A DNA stretch of 64,000 nt. Source: Hemibagrus wyckioides (taxonomy: Eukaryota > Chordata > Actinopteri > Siluriformes > Bagridae). This document shows, piece by piece, positions 1 through 13,200 of this stretch. The stretch is taken from the NCBI RefSeq assembly GCF_019097595.1, contig NC_080710.1:16674780-16738779 (forward strand), given 5' to 3'. Every line of letters begins with the position of its first letter. The first letter of the stretch is position 1. A model generated the notes under the pieces. That model had not been told where the DNA came from, made no database searches, and was given only the letters and a program-made list of their open reading frames with translations. Made by a program: the position numbers and the translations under genes.

Positions 1-3000
1 CTGGGGAGGAACTAGTGTAATGGTCTGGGCTAGGATTCACACCGTTATATTACTCCACTGAGACTAGATGGGGTGCACTATAATTATCATTCTCTATCTG
101 AGGCATATCTGTCTGACACAACAGCAGCACACAGCCCCTGGAAGAATGTGGGTGTTCAGGTTCTGCTCTGGCTAACCTTCTCTGATGGCCTCTAAACCCA
201 CAGTGCAACTGTGATGCTCTCAGTCACAACATTACACAACTGTACATTCAGCTTATTGACTCTCTGCAGTAGAGGGATTGAGTTATGAAGAAATCCTCAC
301 ACAAAAACTGTACATGTTCATGGTTTTATTAATAACTTTGTCAATCCCAAGGTCTGTTCTATTATTTTCCTGTTGTTTTTGTACTGTTTGGATAGGCTTT
401 TTTTAATGGGTGTATTGTAGCCATTTATGTAAGTTTGGCATTTTAGCTCAGCAATAAGTGCTGTGTTTTTAAGTTTGGCCGTATCAAGTGTGCATTTCGA
501 ATAGTCTGATTTTATTTCCTGTTATGAGCAGTTATGAGCAGTCGGTGTTCAGAAAATCTTTTTCTGATCTTTGCTTCTCACATAAACAATGACACTGGTT
601 GAAGTTAATACATACTTGTGAGATGAGATACCAGTTTCCAAAACTATTTTTCCCATAGTCCGCTGCTCCTTTGTTGAACCTGATTGAAATGTGTGTGTGT
701 ATGTTTCTCTCATTCAAAGGTGAGAGGATTTGACTGTGTCTCAGAATGGTTTGGAAAATCCAACTTGTTCCTAGACACCGAAATAATTAATCCCCCTGGT
801 GTTTGCTCTTCTTTCACCCTTTCAATGCTTTTCATAAAGGCTTACCAGGCTGCCGGAGCCTGGACGAAGAGCAGAGGAAATAAAAGTCAGCGAGCAAGTG
901 AGAGACTCATCAGGGATAAGGGTGTCTTAATGTGGACTCACCCCCCAATCCCTACCCCACATGCTCCTGAGACCATGAAACATCCGCCTTTGACGATAAC
1001 GAAAAGATAATTTGGCTGGTTTCATTTCCTTTTCAATTATGCTCTAAGGATTGTGTTGTGCCATGATTACCATTTTCATGGCTGAAATGTATAAAGGAGA
1101 GCTTTCCGAGTCATAGATGAGAACATGGTCGAACCATCCATGACTCAGTCAGCAAAATGTTTACGTAAACACACATATATAAATAGATAGGGTGGTGTGT
1201 AAACAAAATTTTACAGTGGTAAATATTAGCTCAGGTCTCAGAGACATTTCAATAAACATCAATCAACAATGGTGCTTCTAAAGGTGTATGTGGCATATGA
1301 GGTTTTGTTTGTCTAGTAGATGCAAAACATTTTAAAAGCATGATATTAATTCCATGAGTTTTTTCACAATAAACAATTAATCGTATCAGAAATGTCATTA
1401 ATGTTATGTTCCTTATGCCGCTGGAATGAGAGTGTTCAAAGATCCTGCCAGACGGATTGGGTTTCATAATATCACTGTTTATCTCTTGTAGGAGATACAA
1501 TACACAGACATTGAATTGATGCATGCAGAGTGACGGATAACAAAAATGTCAATTCAGTAGCTGTGTAATGTATGGACATATTTTAATTGTATTAGATGTT
1601 ACTTTTATGACAGCTTTTAAAGATTTTTTTCTTTGATACTCCTAATAGAAAATTAGTGCACCTATACAAAAAAATTAAACAGTCTCTGTATCATCCCAGA
1701 GGATTTATAAGTTTGATATAACTTGATTTTGTTTTTATTTAGCTTTTAAATCATCATTTACTAGATTGAAAATTGTGCACCATAGGAGTTGGTGCATATT
1801 ATAAAAACACCATGTCACTAAATATTACAAATATCTGTATATCTGGTTTAAAAATTCATTTGACATATTGATGTATGTTATGCCCCAGAAGACTCAATTG
1901 GGCAGCTTTTAAATTATTAAAGGAATAACTCTTAATCAGTGGAAAGTCTGTTCAAGTGCATCTGGGAAACTCCAAGCAGGTGTGTCTCAGTCGGGTTTAA
2001 GATCATTCAAGTACAAAAGAGGTTTTAAATACAGGAAGGCTATGGGCCAGGTCCATGATTACAGAGAAAAGGCGGCTCGATTTCCACAGCAGGACTTCAT
2101 ATTGACTACAGTAAAATATGAAGGAATATAAAGTAATCCTCTGGTAAAGGCTGCAGGCGCTCCTGAAACTCACTGCAAATCCATTGACTGTCTTCTCTAT
2201 AATCTTAGTATTAGCTTTAGGAGGGTAGTTTATTAGTGTGCCTCCCTTGAGTGTGCAATAATACCAGCTCTAATATAATGAGGATTCAGTCCATTTTGAA
2301 GAGCTTGAGCAGAATCAAATCTCACCTTCAGCTCTACATACACTGAATTTTAACTTTTACATTTACATTATTTTCTATAAGGTTAAATAATGCCATCTGC
2401 ATTGTTTCTAAATGATTTGATTTAATTGTATTTACAGTAATTACATATTAGAATTGTTTTACATATTTTCTATAATATGCAGCCAACCATTTTGTGATTA
2501 TAAAAAAAAAAATCATCTCTCTTTATAGTGTAATACTGTATTCAAGGACAAGTAATGATGTCCCCAAAAGCTTCGTATCATTACTTTGCCATAAGCCACA
2601 ATTAAACTAGAGACAGAAAGTATGTAATGGCATTGAACTAATGACATTACAGGGTGGGCTAATTGTGATTAACCCACTGGATGCTTGCACTGATTTACTA
2701 CAATATTTTATATAACTGAGCAAATATTCTGTAAATTATAAAAAGACAAAAACTGAAAAATCAATATCATATTTCTAGACCGATTTTCAGTTGAGTAAGT
2801 CTGGTGCTGTCTATCTGTCTACTACATTTATACGTATATGTTCTTGTATATTGTATATAAAATGGTTTGTTACTAGACCATGCCCCTCGATTTTTTTGGC
2901 ACAGCATGTGCCCACACCAGATGACTTAATTACATTCTATGCAGCGATGCTCTGCAAATGAGTACATGGCCACCACTGTGCGCTGCTAATAATAAACAGT

Positions 3001-4123
3001 GGGCAGCAGGACAAGCACAGCCAATGAAGGCTCTGAGATATAAACATCTTATTCTGGAGCACTCATGATTTTCCACTGGTTATATTTAGTAACATGTAGC
3101 TGAACTGAGGTGAGTTGAAGAAACCATGAGAGCTACTATGTAGATAACAATGTAGTAATGTTATATTTGGGTACCTTTGACCGAGTTATAAGATTTTCCA
3201 ATAAAGTTTATAAGAGCACATCTCTAATGGTTATGACCAATCAAAAAAATTGGATTCTTTATAATTTAGTTATGATTATATCAATAGTCACTCATTTATT
3301 GTGCATAATTCCACTTCTGACATTAATTTCCATTCAGAGCATCTTTTCCCCAGTTTATCATATACCTTGACACTTTATATATAATGATGTATTGATTGTG
3401 TGAAGCTAGTCAACTCACCATGCCAGATTTATCTAATGTTTCCTGGTTTGTTTATTCATGAATAAATAATCGCAGGTGAAAGTGACACATAGTTTTCAAA
3501 GAATAGAATAGAGAACAATGGTTTCCGTGTTATCCGTTATGAGAGAAATGAAAAGGTAGCATCAGCATTTAATTATATGCTCTTAATGGGCACACCAGCC
3601 TAGTAAATTATGAAATATATACATAAAACACAATTTATATTTTCCTAAATTGTGATTTTAATCATTTAAATAATTCATACAGATTTTTCATCAATGTTAA
3701 GCTAGAATGATATGCATATTAAATCATACTAACACAAAATATTTAAAAAATGACAAAGCTACTATGTGGATAATACTACGGTGTCAACTTATACACCAAT
3801 AAATATATCAGATATCTGATTATATGTGAAAATTCTTGTTTCAAATTGGAGTTGTCTCTATCTGATGTTGTACAGCTCAAACCTAATCCCCTCTCGGTGT
3901 AGTGCCTGCTTCATTTTTATGAGAGCCAGTGTGCCATTTCCTTAATTGCCATTTTGAAAGTCAAGCCAAATGAACGTCTCTTTCATCCAGACAAAACCAA
4001 AATGTTTTAAGGACCAATGGCAAACTAATTATTTAAATTATTTTATTATTACATTATTCAGTGATATAAAAATCACATATATTGGTTATATTTATATACG
4101 ATTCTATTTGTTAAATACATATA

Positions 4124-4124
4124 C

Positions 4125-4157
<33 letters not shown>

Positions 4158-4167
4158 TATTATTATA
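4124..4167. repeat. (TTA)n microsatellite
   Basis: A run of ATT/TTA triplets interrupted by one TATATA step. It produces a poly-leucine/isoleucine open frame on the + strand that is not a gene. Confidence 0.9.
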
Positions 4168-4307
4168 GTAATTTTCCCTCAGTGATGACCTTTTGATAAA
4201 TGGATGTAGAACAAAACAAACACTTGAGATTATTTTGTGTGCTGTTGTCTCCGCTAGTCTTCTCTCAAGGTGCTTTAGAGTGCGTGTCGGTCTGTGATGT
4301 CGCTTTG

Positions 4308-4321
4308 CTGCCCCCTTGTGG
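4308..4321 (-). promoter_or_regulatory. CTCF-like motif, reverse orientation
   Basis: CTGCCCCCTTGTGG matches the reverse complement of the CTCF core (CCACNAGGGGGCAG type). It lies about 340 bases upstream of the pllp start codon. This is a motif match only; occupancy is inferred. Confidence 0.4.
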
Positions 4322-4573
4322 TGAATGTATATTATTACAAGTTTCATATTGAGTGGGGGGACTGCTCTTCGATCAGTAGAGTGTCCTGAATCCGACGATC
4401 AGCGCTGTTTTCTTTAACTATGGCAGGATATTTCATTGTAAATGTTGTAAATATTTTATTGTACGATACTGTACTTAATATTAATCGGAATGAAATGTGT
4501 TTCTTTTGTTTCTGATAGCTCCTAGTGCACTAGATAGGAAGCGCTTGTGTCGTTTCCTTCATTACCATTAGGT

Positions 4574-4593
4574 GTGCGACAGGGGGCGCTGTT
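4574..4593 (+). promoter_or_regulatory. CTCF-like motif, forward orientation
   Basis: The word CAGGGGGCGCT matches the 3' half of the CTCF consensus. It lies about 70 bases upstream of the pllp start and points opposite to the motif at 4308. Confidence 0.35.
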
Positions 4594-4658
4594 CCTTTGC
4601 CTTGCTGAGACAGTTAGTTTAATAGCAGGCCTTTCTCAGTCACTTTCACTCTGTTAGG

Positions 4659-6622
4659 ATGGAAGAAGACCCGGAGTCCAGAGCAGTGACCACAGTGAAC
4701 AGGAGCAGCAAAAGTCCCACATTAGAGGATTTGGGCCTCTCACATTCTGCTCTGGCTTATGACCACAAGTTTGTGTGCTCTCCTCCAGGACTGCTAATGT
4801 TTGGGGAAATAGTAAGTCGAATTTCTATTATTATTGGGTATTAAAGTCTTTATTGAAAGTTTACACCAAGTATGTAACCAAATTAAAGTAGTATGATTAG
4901 GCTGTGTAAGTATGGAGATGACATATGTGTCTACTGTAACTGTTAAATGAGGAAGAAAAAGTCACATCTGTATGATGACTATACAATAATTAGTTCGTCA
5001 AAACACCCTTCAAATTAATTAATAAATTAATTATTAGAAATTGCATAGCTGCAAAATCTTTAACATTTTTCCGTTTGACCTTTTATTTTCTAGCAAACGA
5101 AACTGAACAAAATCCTGCATGTGTCATTCTGTATGTTCAGTTTACAAACTATAGTGAAATATTAAGTCTGTGTCCTCATAAGATAAATAAACACTTTTAC
5201 AGCAAAACTAACTACATTCGGTCTGTGCCTGAAGAATTTCACCGTAAAAAAATACAAACAACACATGTAGATTCCACAGAGGAGAGGAAGTGGACAAACC
5301 AAAACAGTTTAGTCAACCGACTCTTCCTCTCTCCCTTATTGTTCGTTTTCCTTCCACAATCCATCCTGAATCACATCCAAGCATTCAGGCAGTGTTTAAT
5401 CATTGGTTAGGCCTATCTGCTGAAAGCAAAACCACTTTTCCTGTGACACCAAGCCTTCAGTGAAAAAATTCTTTGTTACTTCTAACAGGAAGGGTTGCTG
5501 GGAGTGCACAGGGAAATACACAGACTCTATACCCTATTGCTTACAGAAGTAAAAACTACATGTGTACATGCACTGCCCAGGTTAATTTTGTTTTTCTTCA
5601 TGCTATTGGTTATTCTAATAATTAGTCTCCTATTTGGTGCATTTGATCAAGTGACACGGTTGAAGGTAGAAGATTCTATATAATATGATGTGCTTTTCAT
5701 ATTATGACCAGTCCTGTGTTATGCAGCTAAGGCCTTGACATTTTTATAGACTTTGTTTTCTTTTTGTTGTCAGGGTTGTGGATTGCTTGTGTGGACTCTT
5801 CTAGGTGGAACTGAGTATTTGCGGGTGCCAGCACTGGGCTGGGTGATGTTTGTGTCAGTGGTTTGCTGGGTGCTGACTGTCTGCCTTCTTCTACTGTACC
5901 TGACCACTGCTCACACAAAGATCCCCCAAATCCCATGGTCAACTCTGGTGAGTGAAATAAACTCAAAAAAACAATGATCCATGTTTCTATAGGCAAAAAT
6001 GGTTTTATACAAACTTTTATACAAACAAATACTAACTTTCAGTAGTGTTGAGTGGTTGTATCAGCCCAAGAAAATGGGTAGCATGTCCTATAATATATGA
6101 AAGCTTTAAACCCCACTACTCTTCACAGGGACTGTGCTTCAACAGCAGTGCCACTGTTCTATACTTGACAGCTGCAGTGATTAATGCTACATCTGTGCCA
6201 CAAGCCATTAGGGGGCGCTATTACTACATCAGCTGGATTACTTCCACGGTAAGAGGAAGAGAAATATAATTTCCCCTTGAGATCTTGATTAGTTTGGAAT
6301 GAGTTCCATTACCACACTTCAAGACAATGCCACATGTGCTGTAAACACTTAGGAACAATGTGCCTATAATAGACATGGATTCCATGTCCCCAGAAACATG
6401 AGAACACTGATCCTCTGGGGACAATTTACCTGTCTCCACAAATACTGTAACCTGCAAGACAATAGTTGCTTAAACAATTTCCTTCCAATAAATATGACCC
6501 ATACTGATTTCAAAACAACCTTCTCCTCTTTTCAGGTATTTGCCTTCTTAGTTGTGCTTTGTTACGCAGCAAATTCATATGTGAGCTACAAATCCTGGAG
6601 ATCAAAAAGTGAGGATGCCTAA
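4659..6622 (+). CDS. pllp: Plasmolipin-like MARVEL-domain tetraspan protein, 4 exons
   Basis: Coding exons are 4659-4811, 5774-5947, 6129-6248 and 6536-6622, all phase 0 with GT-AG borders, giving 177 residues. Human plasmolipin has about 182. The N-terminus (about 45 residues) is hydrophilic and cytosolic. It is followed by four hydrophobic segments of a MARVEL domain, near residues 45-62, 70-95, 108-130 and 148-166. Diagnostic blocks are GLLVW, LGWVMFVSV, FNSSATVLYLTA and the C-terminal SYKSWRS, all close to plasmolipin (GLLVW, YGWVMFVAV, FNISATVLYITA, SYQAWR). Plasmolipin family proteins organise lipid rafts in myelin and in apical or endosomal membranes of epithelia. The N-terminus differs from mammalian PLLP, so this may be a divergent orthologue or a fish paralogue; MAL-family members are the main alternative. 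Confidence 0.8.
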
Positions 6623-6924
6623 GCAAAATGACTGGAATCTGATTTACAAAATTATCTTTAACCAGATTGCTTTCTATGGGCTTTTTCTATTCTTATGCAC
6701 TTACCCAGCAATTTTAAATGGTTTGCTTGACTTGAAGAATGTTACAGTATTTTTTTACCTCTTCTTGTAATGTCTTTAAAATAAGATGCTTCTGTGTTAT
6801 GTACATTTGAATTGTTTTTCACTGTGTATATTTTCTTGACTACTTTAATAGTGCACTATTTGTGTACCAAAGTAGGAGGTATTTGCCTATATTTAAATTA
6901 GAATGTGGGAAAACTAAATTCCTT

Positions 6925-6936
6925 AATAAAAATAAA
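6925..6936 (+). terminator. Candidate pllp polyadenylation signal
   Basis: Two abutting AATAAA hexamers lie about 300 bases after the pllp stop codon in AT-rich sequence. This fits a 3' UTR of about 330 bases; the cleavage site itself cannot be seen. Confidence 0.55.
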
Positions 6937-7288
6937 TTTCATGTATATGTGTTGAATAGGTACTATGTATTTCTGTAAATTTCTGTTTCTAATAATACTG
7001 CACATGTAATAGTGCATTGTATTCAATACAGCAGTTAGTCCATACAACTAATGCATATAAAAGTATAAAAGAGTATTGAGTCTGGTCTCAAAATTCTGCT
7101 TATTTCTGCTGTCAGCTTTGCTATAAGACATTTTAAATAGTTATTTTTAACTTTTTCCTAACCATATGCACATGCCCTTATTTCTTTATTTTGTTTCTTG
7201 ATTAGTGAATCAAGTACTCAAAGTGTTCCATCTGAAAATAAAGCATTTTCCGATGTGAAGGGTTGCAGTCATGTATTAATAGGCAGTA

Positions 7289-7290
<2 letters not shown>

Positions 7291-7343
<53 letters not shown>
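7291..7343. repeat. (AAT)n microsatellite
   Basis: About 17 tandem AAT triplets. It is read as poly-tyrosine on the minus strand, an artefact. Confidence 0.95.
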
Positions 7344-7434
7344 GAGGAAGCAGAAAAAGTAGAAGAAGAAGAGCTGCAATTCTCCACAACAAAAGCATTT
7401 ACAGAGGAATACCGACCAGTAGTGGCTTAACACT

Positions 7435-7610
7435 AAATGTATTCATTTGGCAGACATTTTTATCTAATTACATGTAAGGCAGTACACAATTCAGGCATAT
7501 AGCTGAGTAGCTGATGGTTAAGGGCCTTTTGCACAAGGACCCAACAGTGGCCATCTGGCAATCCTGGGATTTGAACTTAAGGTTGTCAAGCCACAACTGG
7601 CCGGGAATTT
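7435..7610 (-). repeat. tRNA-derived SINE, minus strand, diverged
   Basis: On the minus strand, a tRNA-like head (around 7605-7555, with the B-box-like run ending in TTCAAATCCCAGG) is followed by a body with GGGCCTTGC-like words and a tail reading TCTGCCAAATGAAT. The same plan is seen in the better preserved + strand copy at 55970-56150. Confidence 0.6.
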
Positions 7611-9460
7611 TAGTTCTGCACTTTTAATACATCTGGCAAGCATCTATCTTACCCACAAGACTGAGGAGGAATAAAAACATGGTCCGCCAGTGTAAACATT
7701 GTGCCTGTCTGCCTAATCAAGTTCTTTTGTTCTGTAGATAGCTGGTATACTTCTGCAAAATTGGGAGGAATCACAATTAAATATTTAACTGTTCTGTTAA
7801 ATTCCTATTACAACATATACATTCAGACGGTTGTTCCTTTTTAATTCAATCAGCATGCAGCGCACTTCTAAGCAGGTTCTTTGAAGCTATAATTAAGCCA
7901 GCAGTTGTTGGTATCAGCCATCCTCATTTGAAATTTCTGCAAAAATAGTAATGAGCACCAGTACCATTTCTGTGAGTTCCTCTGGGAAATAATGTAAGTG
8001 AGTAAGGGTGTGAAGTCCACTGGTTGATCAGTAGCCACACAGTGTCTCAGCAGGGTAACAGGTAGGATAACTATGATTGTGACATACAGAGAGTAACCAC
8101 CAGTGTCGGAGTAATAATTGCCACTAAGATTCAGTGTACCAGAAACATCAACATAGCACAAGCATAAACACTACATACTACACATATGGGAGAGAAGATA
8201 TGGAAATGGGGGGCAAAAGTGGCAGATTTCACCAGATAAACAAAACTTTTTATTTTATAAGGGTACCAATGAAACTCATTTAGATGACACATCCGTGCAA
8301 TAAAAATGACCGGTATACAGATAATAAAGCAATGGAAAATGTGGTCATTTAGTATACATCCTGCTGCCGGAGTGCAGTTCTATTCCTATAAGAGTTCAGC
8401 CAGGTGTATTTTCCGCTGTTGATGCTTCTTCTTTAGCTAGATGATATCTAACCCTCTGCCCTGAGCTTTGTTAAAGGTGCATTATTCTAATAAGCACAAT
8501 TTAAATGGTTGTGGTTTAAAATTTATACATTATATATTACACATAGTACAGGGCTATGGAATAGCTTTGCACATCCTCAGGTTCGAGCACAAAGTCAAGT
8601 CTAAGAACAGCGCCACATTGCGTTTAACTGTTATAAGAAGAAGCAACTGCATCCTACCCACAAACACACAGAAGTGTGCATCACTGATGATGTTAATATG
8701 GTGAGACTGTATTATTTACATGCCATATTGAAGTTACTGGTTCTTGTTCATTGCTTACAGTGTTAGTATTGAGGTTTAGATGATGATACTTGACCAACAT
8801 TTTACTTATACTACCCATTTCACACTCACAGTAATAAATAATAAAAAAAAAATCTTAGACTGCATTATTACCTTTGCACCTTCGTTTCCATAGGAATGTG
8901 AGTGAGTTTAGAGTTATGCATCCTGTACTCAACACACAAACACACACATGGAAAAAAAAAAACATCCGCAAAAGGAAGTAGTGAATAAATGGACCAGCTG
9001 CAAAAGTTTAAGGAATCTCTGCTTGAAAGTATAGATAGAAGGTAGATGAGAGTTAAATGTATACAAGATTTGTTTGTGTGGTTTGAGACATTATAAACAA
9101 TTTATTATTAACAGGCTGGACTCTGTACATAACATTACTACAAGTATTACATTAGCTATGTGGTAAGGAGGAATATCCTTCTCTTATTGACCTCGGCTGT
9201 ATTCCTGTCCTGGGAGAATATTATATTCAGCACAAACAAAACTAAAAGGCATACAAATTAATTGACCACTACATGTAGATGTGCATGATAAGAAGGAGAG
9301 AAATAGAGAGAGAAAGATTTCTGGAAAATGAACTTACACAGCTGTCACATTACACATTGTCCACATTAGTTGTAAACAGCAGTGTCTTTAAATTATAGTC
9401 CATTAACGAGGGATGATTAACAGTCATGAAGTAATGGCCATGTAATGGCAACAATTACAT

Positions 9461-9484
9461 TTGCATTGAATTTCTTCAATGCAA
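9461..9484. other. Perfect 10-bp hairpin with octamer motif
   Basis: TTGCATTGAA, a four-base loop, then TTCAATGCAA form a perfect stem. The left arm overlaps the octamer ATTTGCAT. It is embedded in a block rich in ATTA and TAAT words (9400-9460). No precursor-length hairpin extends from it, so a miRNA is unlikely. Confidence 0.5.
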
Positions 9485-9815
9485 GTATTTTGCACCCAAT
9501 TTCAGTTCATACTCACATTGGTTCCTACTTTCTTAAAGGCTTCATTTCAGCAGCGCTCTTTTTAAAACCTCATCAATAAAGGTGTAGCTGCATGTTGATG
9601 GTTAGTGGAGCTTCTGGCTGTCAACCTTTCATCATCAGAAACATTCTTGATGTTCTTGTCAGCACATCCTTCCTGTGGCCTGGTTGAGTGAAAGGTCAAC
9701 AAAGCAGCATAAAGCAGCATGTATTCCCAATAACACCTAATGCTCTACTCTTTGAAGAGACGTGTGAATACAGAAAATAGCACATGGAAATTAGAAAAGC
9801 ATGGCTAAAATCCAT

Positions 9816-9831
9816 CCACCAGGTGGCGTTG
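9816..9831 (+). promoter_or_regulatory. CTCF-like motif
   Basis: CCACCAGGTGGCGTTG differs from the vertebrate CTCF core CCACCAGGGGGCGCTA at only a few positions. It stands alone in intergenic DNA between pllp and cpq. Confidence 0.4.
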
Positions 9832-9889
9832 TTGTATGCATAAATGCACATTTAGCCATTCCAGTCAATAGTAAGGAAGTCAAAGTCAA

Positions 9890-10080
9890 GTCAAAGAAGC
9901 TTTATTGTCACTTCAACCATATATAGCTGATGCAGTACACAGTGAAATGAAACAACGTTCCTCCTAGACCAAAGGTGCTACACATAACAAAGACAAAGTA
10001 CAGTGACGCAGGCAAACATAGAGATAAAGTTAAACTATACTTAAGGTGCAATCTTTAGAAACTAGATATACAATAAAATA
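9890..10080 (+). repeat. Interspersed repeat (retroelement 3' end type)
   Basis: The block beginning GTCAAGTCAAAGAAGCTTTA, followed by the words TTGTCACTTCAACC and CAGTGAAATGAAACAACG, recurs almost unchanged at 55215-55300 on the same strand. Two copies in 64 kb mark it as a dispersed repeat. From general knowledge it resembles a common fish retroelement-derived repeat. No coding capacity. Confidence 0.65.
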
Positions 10081-10223
10081 AAGAAAAACTAATTTCAGCA
10101 AATATGAGTGTCCAAGAGTAAGAGCTCAGACTAAGGTGTTTGTGGAACTACCTTTGAATTGGGTGTTATTATTTGTAGTATACCTTTCTTGAATCAGATT
10201 AGTCAGGAGGTGTTAATAACTTG

Positions 10224-10224
<1 letters not shown>

Positions 10225-10296
<72 letters not shown>
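10225..10296. repeat. (AAT)n microsatellite
   Basis: About 23 tandem AAT triplets, among the longest simple repeats in the window. Confidence 0.95.
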
Positions 10297-10298
<2 letters not shown>

Positions 10299-13200
10299 TA
10301 TAACTATATATAGTTAAAAGCATGTCATTCTTTAATAAATTAAAAATCAGTCATTGGCAAACAGTTGCTCATGTGGTATAAGATGAATAAAACTGTTGCT
10401 GTATAGAACCACTCCATTTTTTTTCTTTGTTCATTTTCCTATAACACACCATCCTTTACGTTTTATACTTAGGCTATGTAAAACTTATTTTAATTACAGA
10501 TAGCACAAAGTGTGTGTGTTGCACATATATTATTCTTCTTTAGATTGTTGTCATTTGCAGATTCTGGTGCAGTTCAGCAGCTTTAGGTGAAACCTACTGC
10601 ATACAGATTCACTTGGGTTGTCCTAGTTTTAACTGAAACCGAAGGCAGCTATAAGATTATGGTTCGCTTTGGCGCTGACTCCGTGCTCCAGCTCTGCTTC
10701 TAATGAGGCCTAGTTTATATATGTTCTACAGAGTGGTGTGGACTGTCAGGCTACTTGTGGTCTGAGCACTGGAATCCTGCCTCGAGTAAATAAATGTAAT
10801 CTCCATTGTGAACATTCCAGCTACACCACCAACCTCCTCGCTGGATCTGCTACAACACAAAAATAATTTGCATGCCTTTATTACAATCAATTATGTGACC
10901 ACACATGATAGCAATGCCTCTAAATGCCAACCTTGGCTTGGTGAAGTATCAATAGAAATGAAATAGCCACTATATTATTTGGATATAATGGATATAATAG
11001 GTATATAATAAAGTGGTGAAATAACAGCTCAGCCTGTGGTGTACATGAACAAAGACTGATTGTGTTTAACAGTAATATTTATGTCAAAAAAAGATTGGTG
11101 TGGGCAACCTTTCATCAGGAAACACTGAGCATATGGAAAAAGAAATAATATACTGGTCAAGTAGTGATAAACGGAGGTTTTCATTCATTTTCCTTTTGTT
11201 AAACAATTCCTTCTTTCAAAAATAGTATGCATCAAGGTCAATGTTGGGTCCAGGAACATGTTTATGAATGTATATTATTATTGCACAAAATCTAATTGAT
11301 TAAAAGCCCATAAATATACAAAGTTTTAGATAAGTACAGTCAGTCGTGCAATGTCCTCAGTAATAAAAGCTTTTTAATTATTTTCTCTTGTGCAAGTCTT
11401 ACAATAGTATTTGAGTCAGATAAGCTGGGTTTTCACAGAGTCTTAACTGCTGGTGCCTACCGATTCTTGCCATTGAAGTCGAAACGGAGGATTTGATCTC
11501 TATTCATTCTGCCTTTTCAGCCTTGAAAGCCTCTTTCATGTTCATTTGCTCTGAATGGGGCTCTGATGCAGCTCCACATCCACTGTTTAAACTTATTAGT
11601 ATTAGGTGGCGCTTTTGATCTACAGCATTAAAACATTTTATCTGGACAGCCTAACTGCAGTGTAGAATTTTATTTCTTTTCTCCACACCACCATGTCAAA
11701 ACACTGAAGCTGAGAAATTTTATCTGTGGGCCAGAACCTGCACAGCGAGCAGCACATTCACAACACACAAAGCGGAAACCTAATCCAATCGATTCTCTCT
11801 TTAATAGCCATTCTGAACGGTTCAATTCCTGTTTACTCCCTCAAAACACTTCTGATTTTGTCTTCGTGAGAGATAATAAAATTGTCTGGCTCTCAAGGCA
11901 AGTTTAAATCATGACCTTATGGTGTGCATTTTCCACAAATCGCTCTAATAAATGCTTTTCACAAGGCGTCAACTTGAAATCCATCATGTGAAACCACAAT
12001 GTTGTAGATAATATATTTACATGATATACAATTCTCATTGTTATCCACTGCGATGATAGAAGAAACCCACCAAAAACGCACAACTATGAATTAACAGTAA
12101 TGACATTTTGATCAGAGACCAGTCTCTAAATAGCAAAAATATTACATTTATATTTGCCAGCTTTTTCATTTCAGGAAGCCCAGGAATGTGCATAAGAGAG
12201 AGGTTTACAGTTTGTTGATGAAAATAAAACTTATCATTTTTTTTTTATAAGCTTTTATCATGTCTAAGACCATGTTCAATTCATCAGATGATATAATTCT
12301 TCTGGAGTTTTCACATCCCAGCACCAAGGACATGTTAAAGCAAATGTCTGACTTCAAGGAAGTTATATAAGGTTGATAGTATTTTTGCCATCTTCAGTTA
12401 GCTCTGTTCTTCATCTTAGCTGCACATGGAGAGACACTGACATTTACTGCATGAATAAAAATGGGCTGATGTACAGAACAGTACTGTATACACCACATAT
12501 GTGGGAAGGGACTCTAATTCTCTATTCTAATATTCACTAGGCATTAGATTCAAATGAAATAAAGTCTGAAATACACAAGATCTTGCAGTTTTGTTGTCCC
12601 TTTCAATCCCATTTCCCAAGCACCACATAACAGGTGTGTATGATCAAGATTCTTCAACCTAATGAATCATTCTTGTTCTTTGTGAAAGGTCTAATTACAG
12701 TGTTACTACTGGATTTCAAAGCAATGCATCACATGCTTTAAGATTAGAAATTGAAGGCACTTTCATGCTTTCTGTCACTTGGATTGGCTGGGAATGTCAA
12801 CAAAACATAGTTCTGTTGGAAACAAGTTTGATCCAGTAGACTAAATCTGGGCAAACTGGAGGCTTAAACAGAAATTCAAAGATCTGGCTTGTTTCCACAT
12901 GTCAACCTCTCTAATGCCCTCAGAAGTCCTGGACTCTATGTATCTTTCCTTCAGTCTCTGTTTGCAGTTTGATACCATGGATGGAGCTGCATTTTTCATT
13001 TGACAATACATCAACCAGTCAGCAATGTAAATAAAGAGCTGTTGGACAGAGGAGAAACAACAAGAGTGGAATTTTCTTGTCTGTGAAAATTAGGGATTTT
13101 CAATAAGAGAAGGTGAGATAATACAACCATTGTGAAGATCAGTTTGGATTTCACCAAACAGCGTTAAAATGAGCTGCTGCTACTTCTCTTTTTCCATATA

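Larger units (their letters stand above)
1..4658. other. Intergenic, no gene recognised
   Basis: I found no exon in this stretch. The open frames here are short, lack splice context and resemble no family I know. The sequence is AT-rich and mostly non-repetitive, with a TTA/ATT microsatellite near 4124-4167. Stretches around 1000-1130 and 2880-3060 look less random, with ATTA-type homeodomain words and balanced composition, and could be conserved non-coding elements. This cannot be shown without alignment. The last 400 bases should hold the pllp promoter and contain two CTCF-like words. Confidence 0.6.

Noticed and set aside
684..1010. 108-residue + strand frame
   Set aside because: No recognisable domain or splice context; low-complexity cysteine and phenylalanine bias.
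5495..5683. Hydrophobic frame in pllp intron 1
   Set aside because: Looked like an extra membrane segment, but exons 1 and 2 join in phase without it and the family length is already met.
7202..7387. Poly-tyrosine protein
   Set aside because: Translation of an AAT microsatellite.
9461..9484. microRNA precursor
   Set aside because: The stem is only 10 pairs with no extension, too short for a Drosha substrate.
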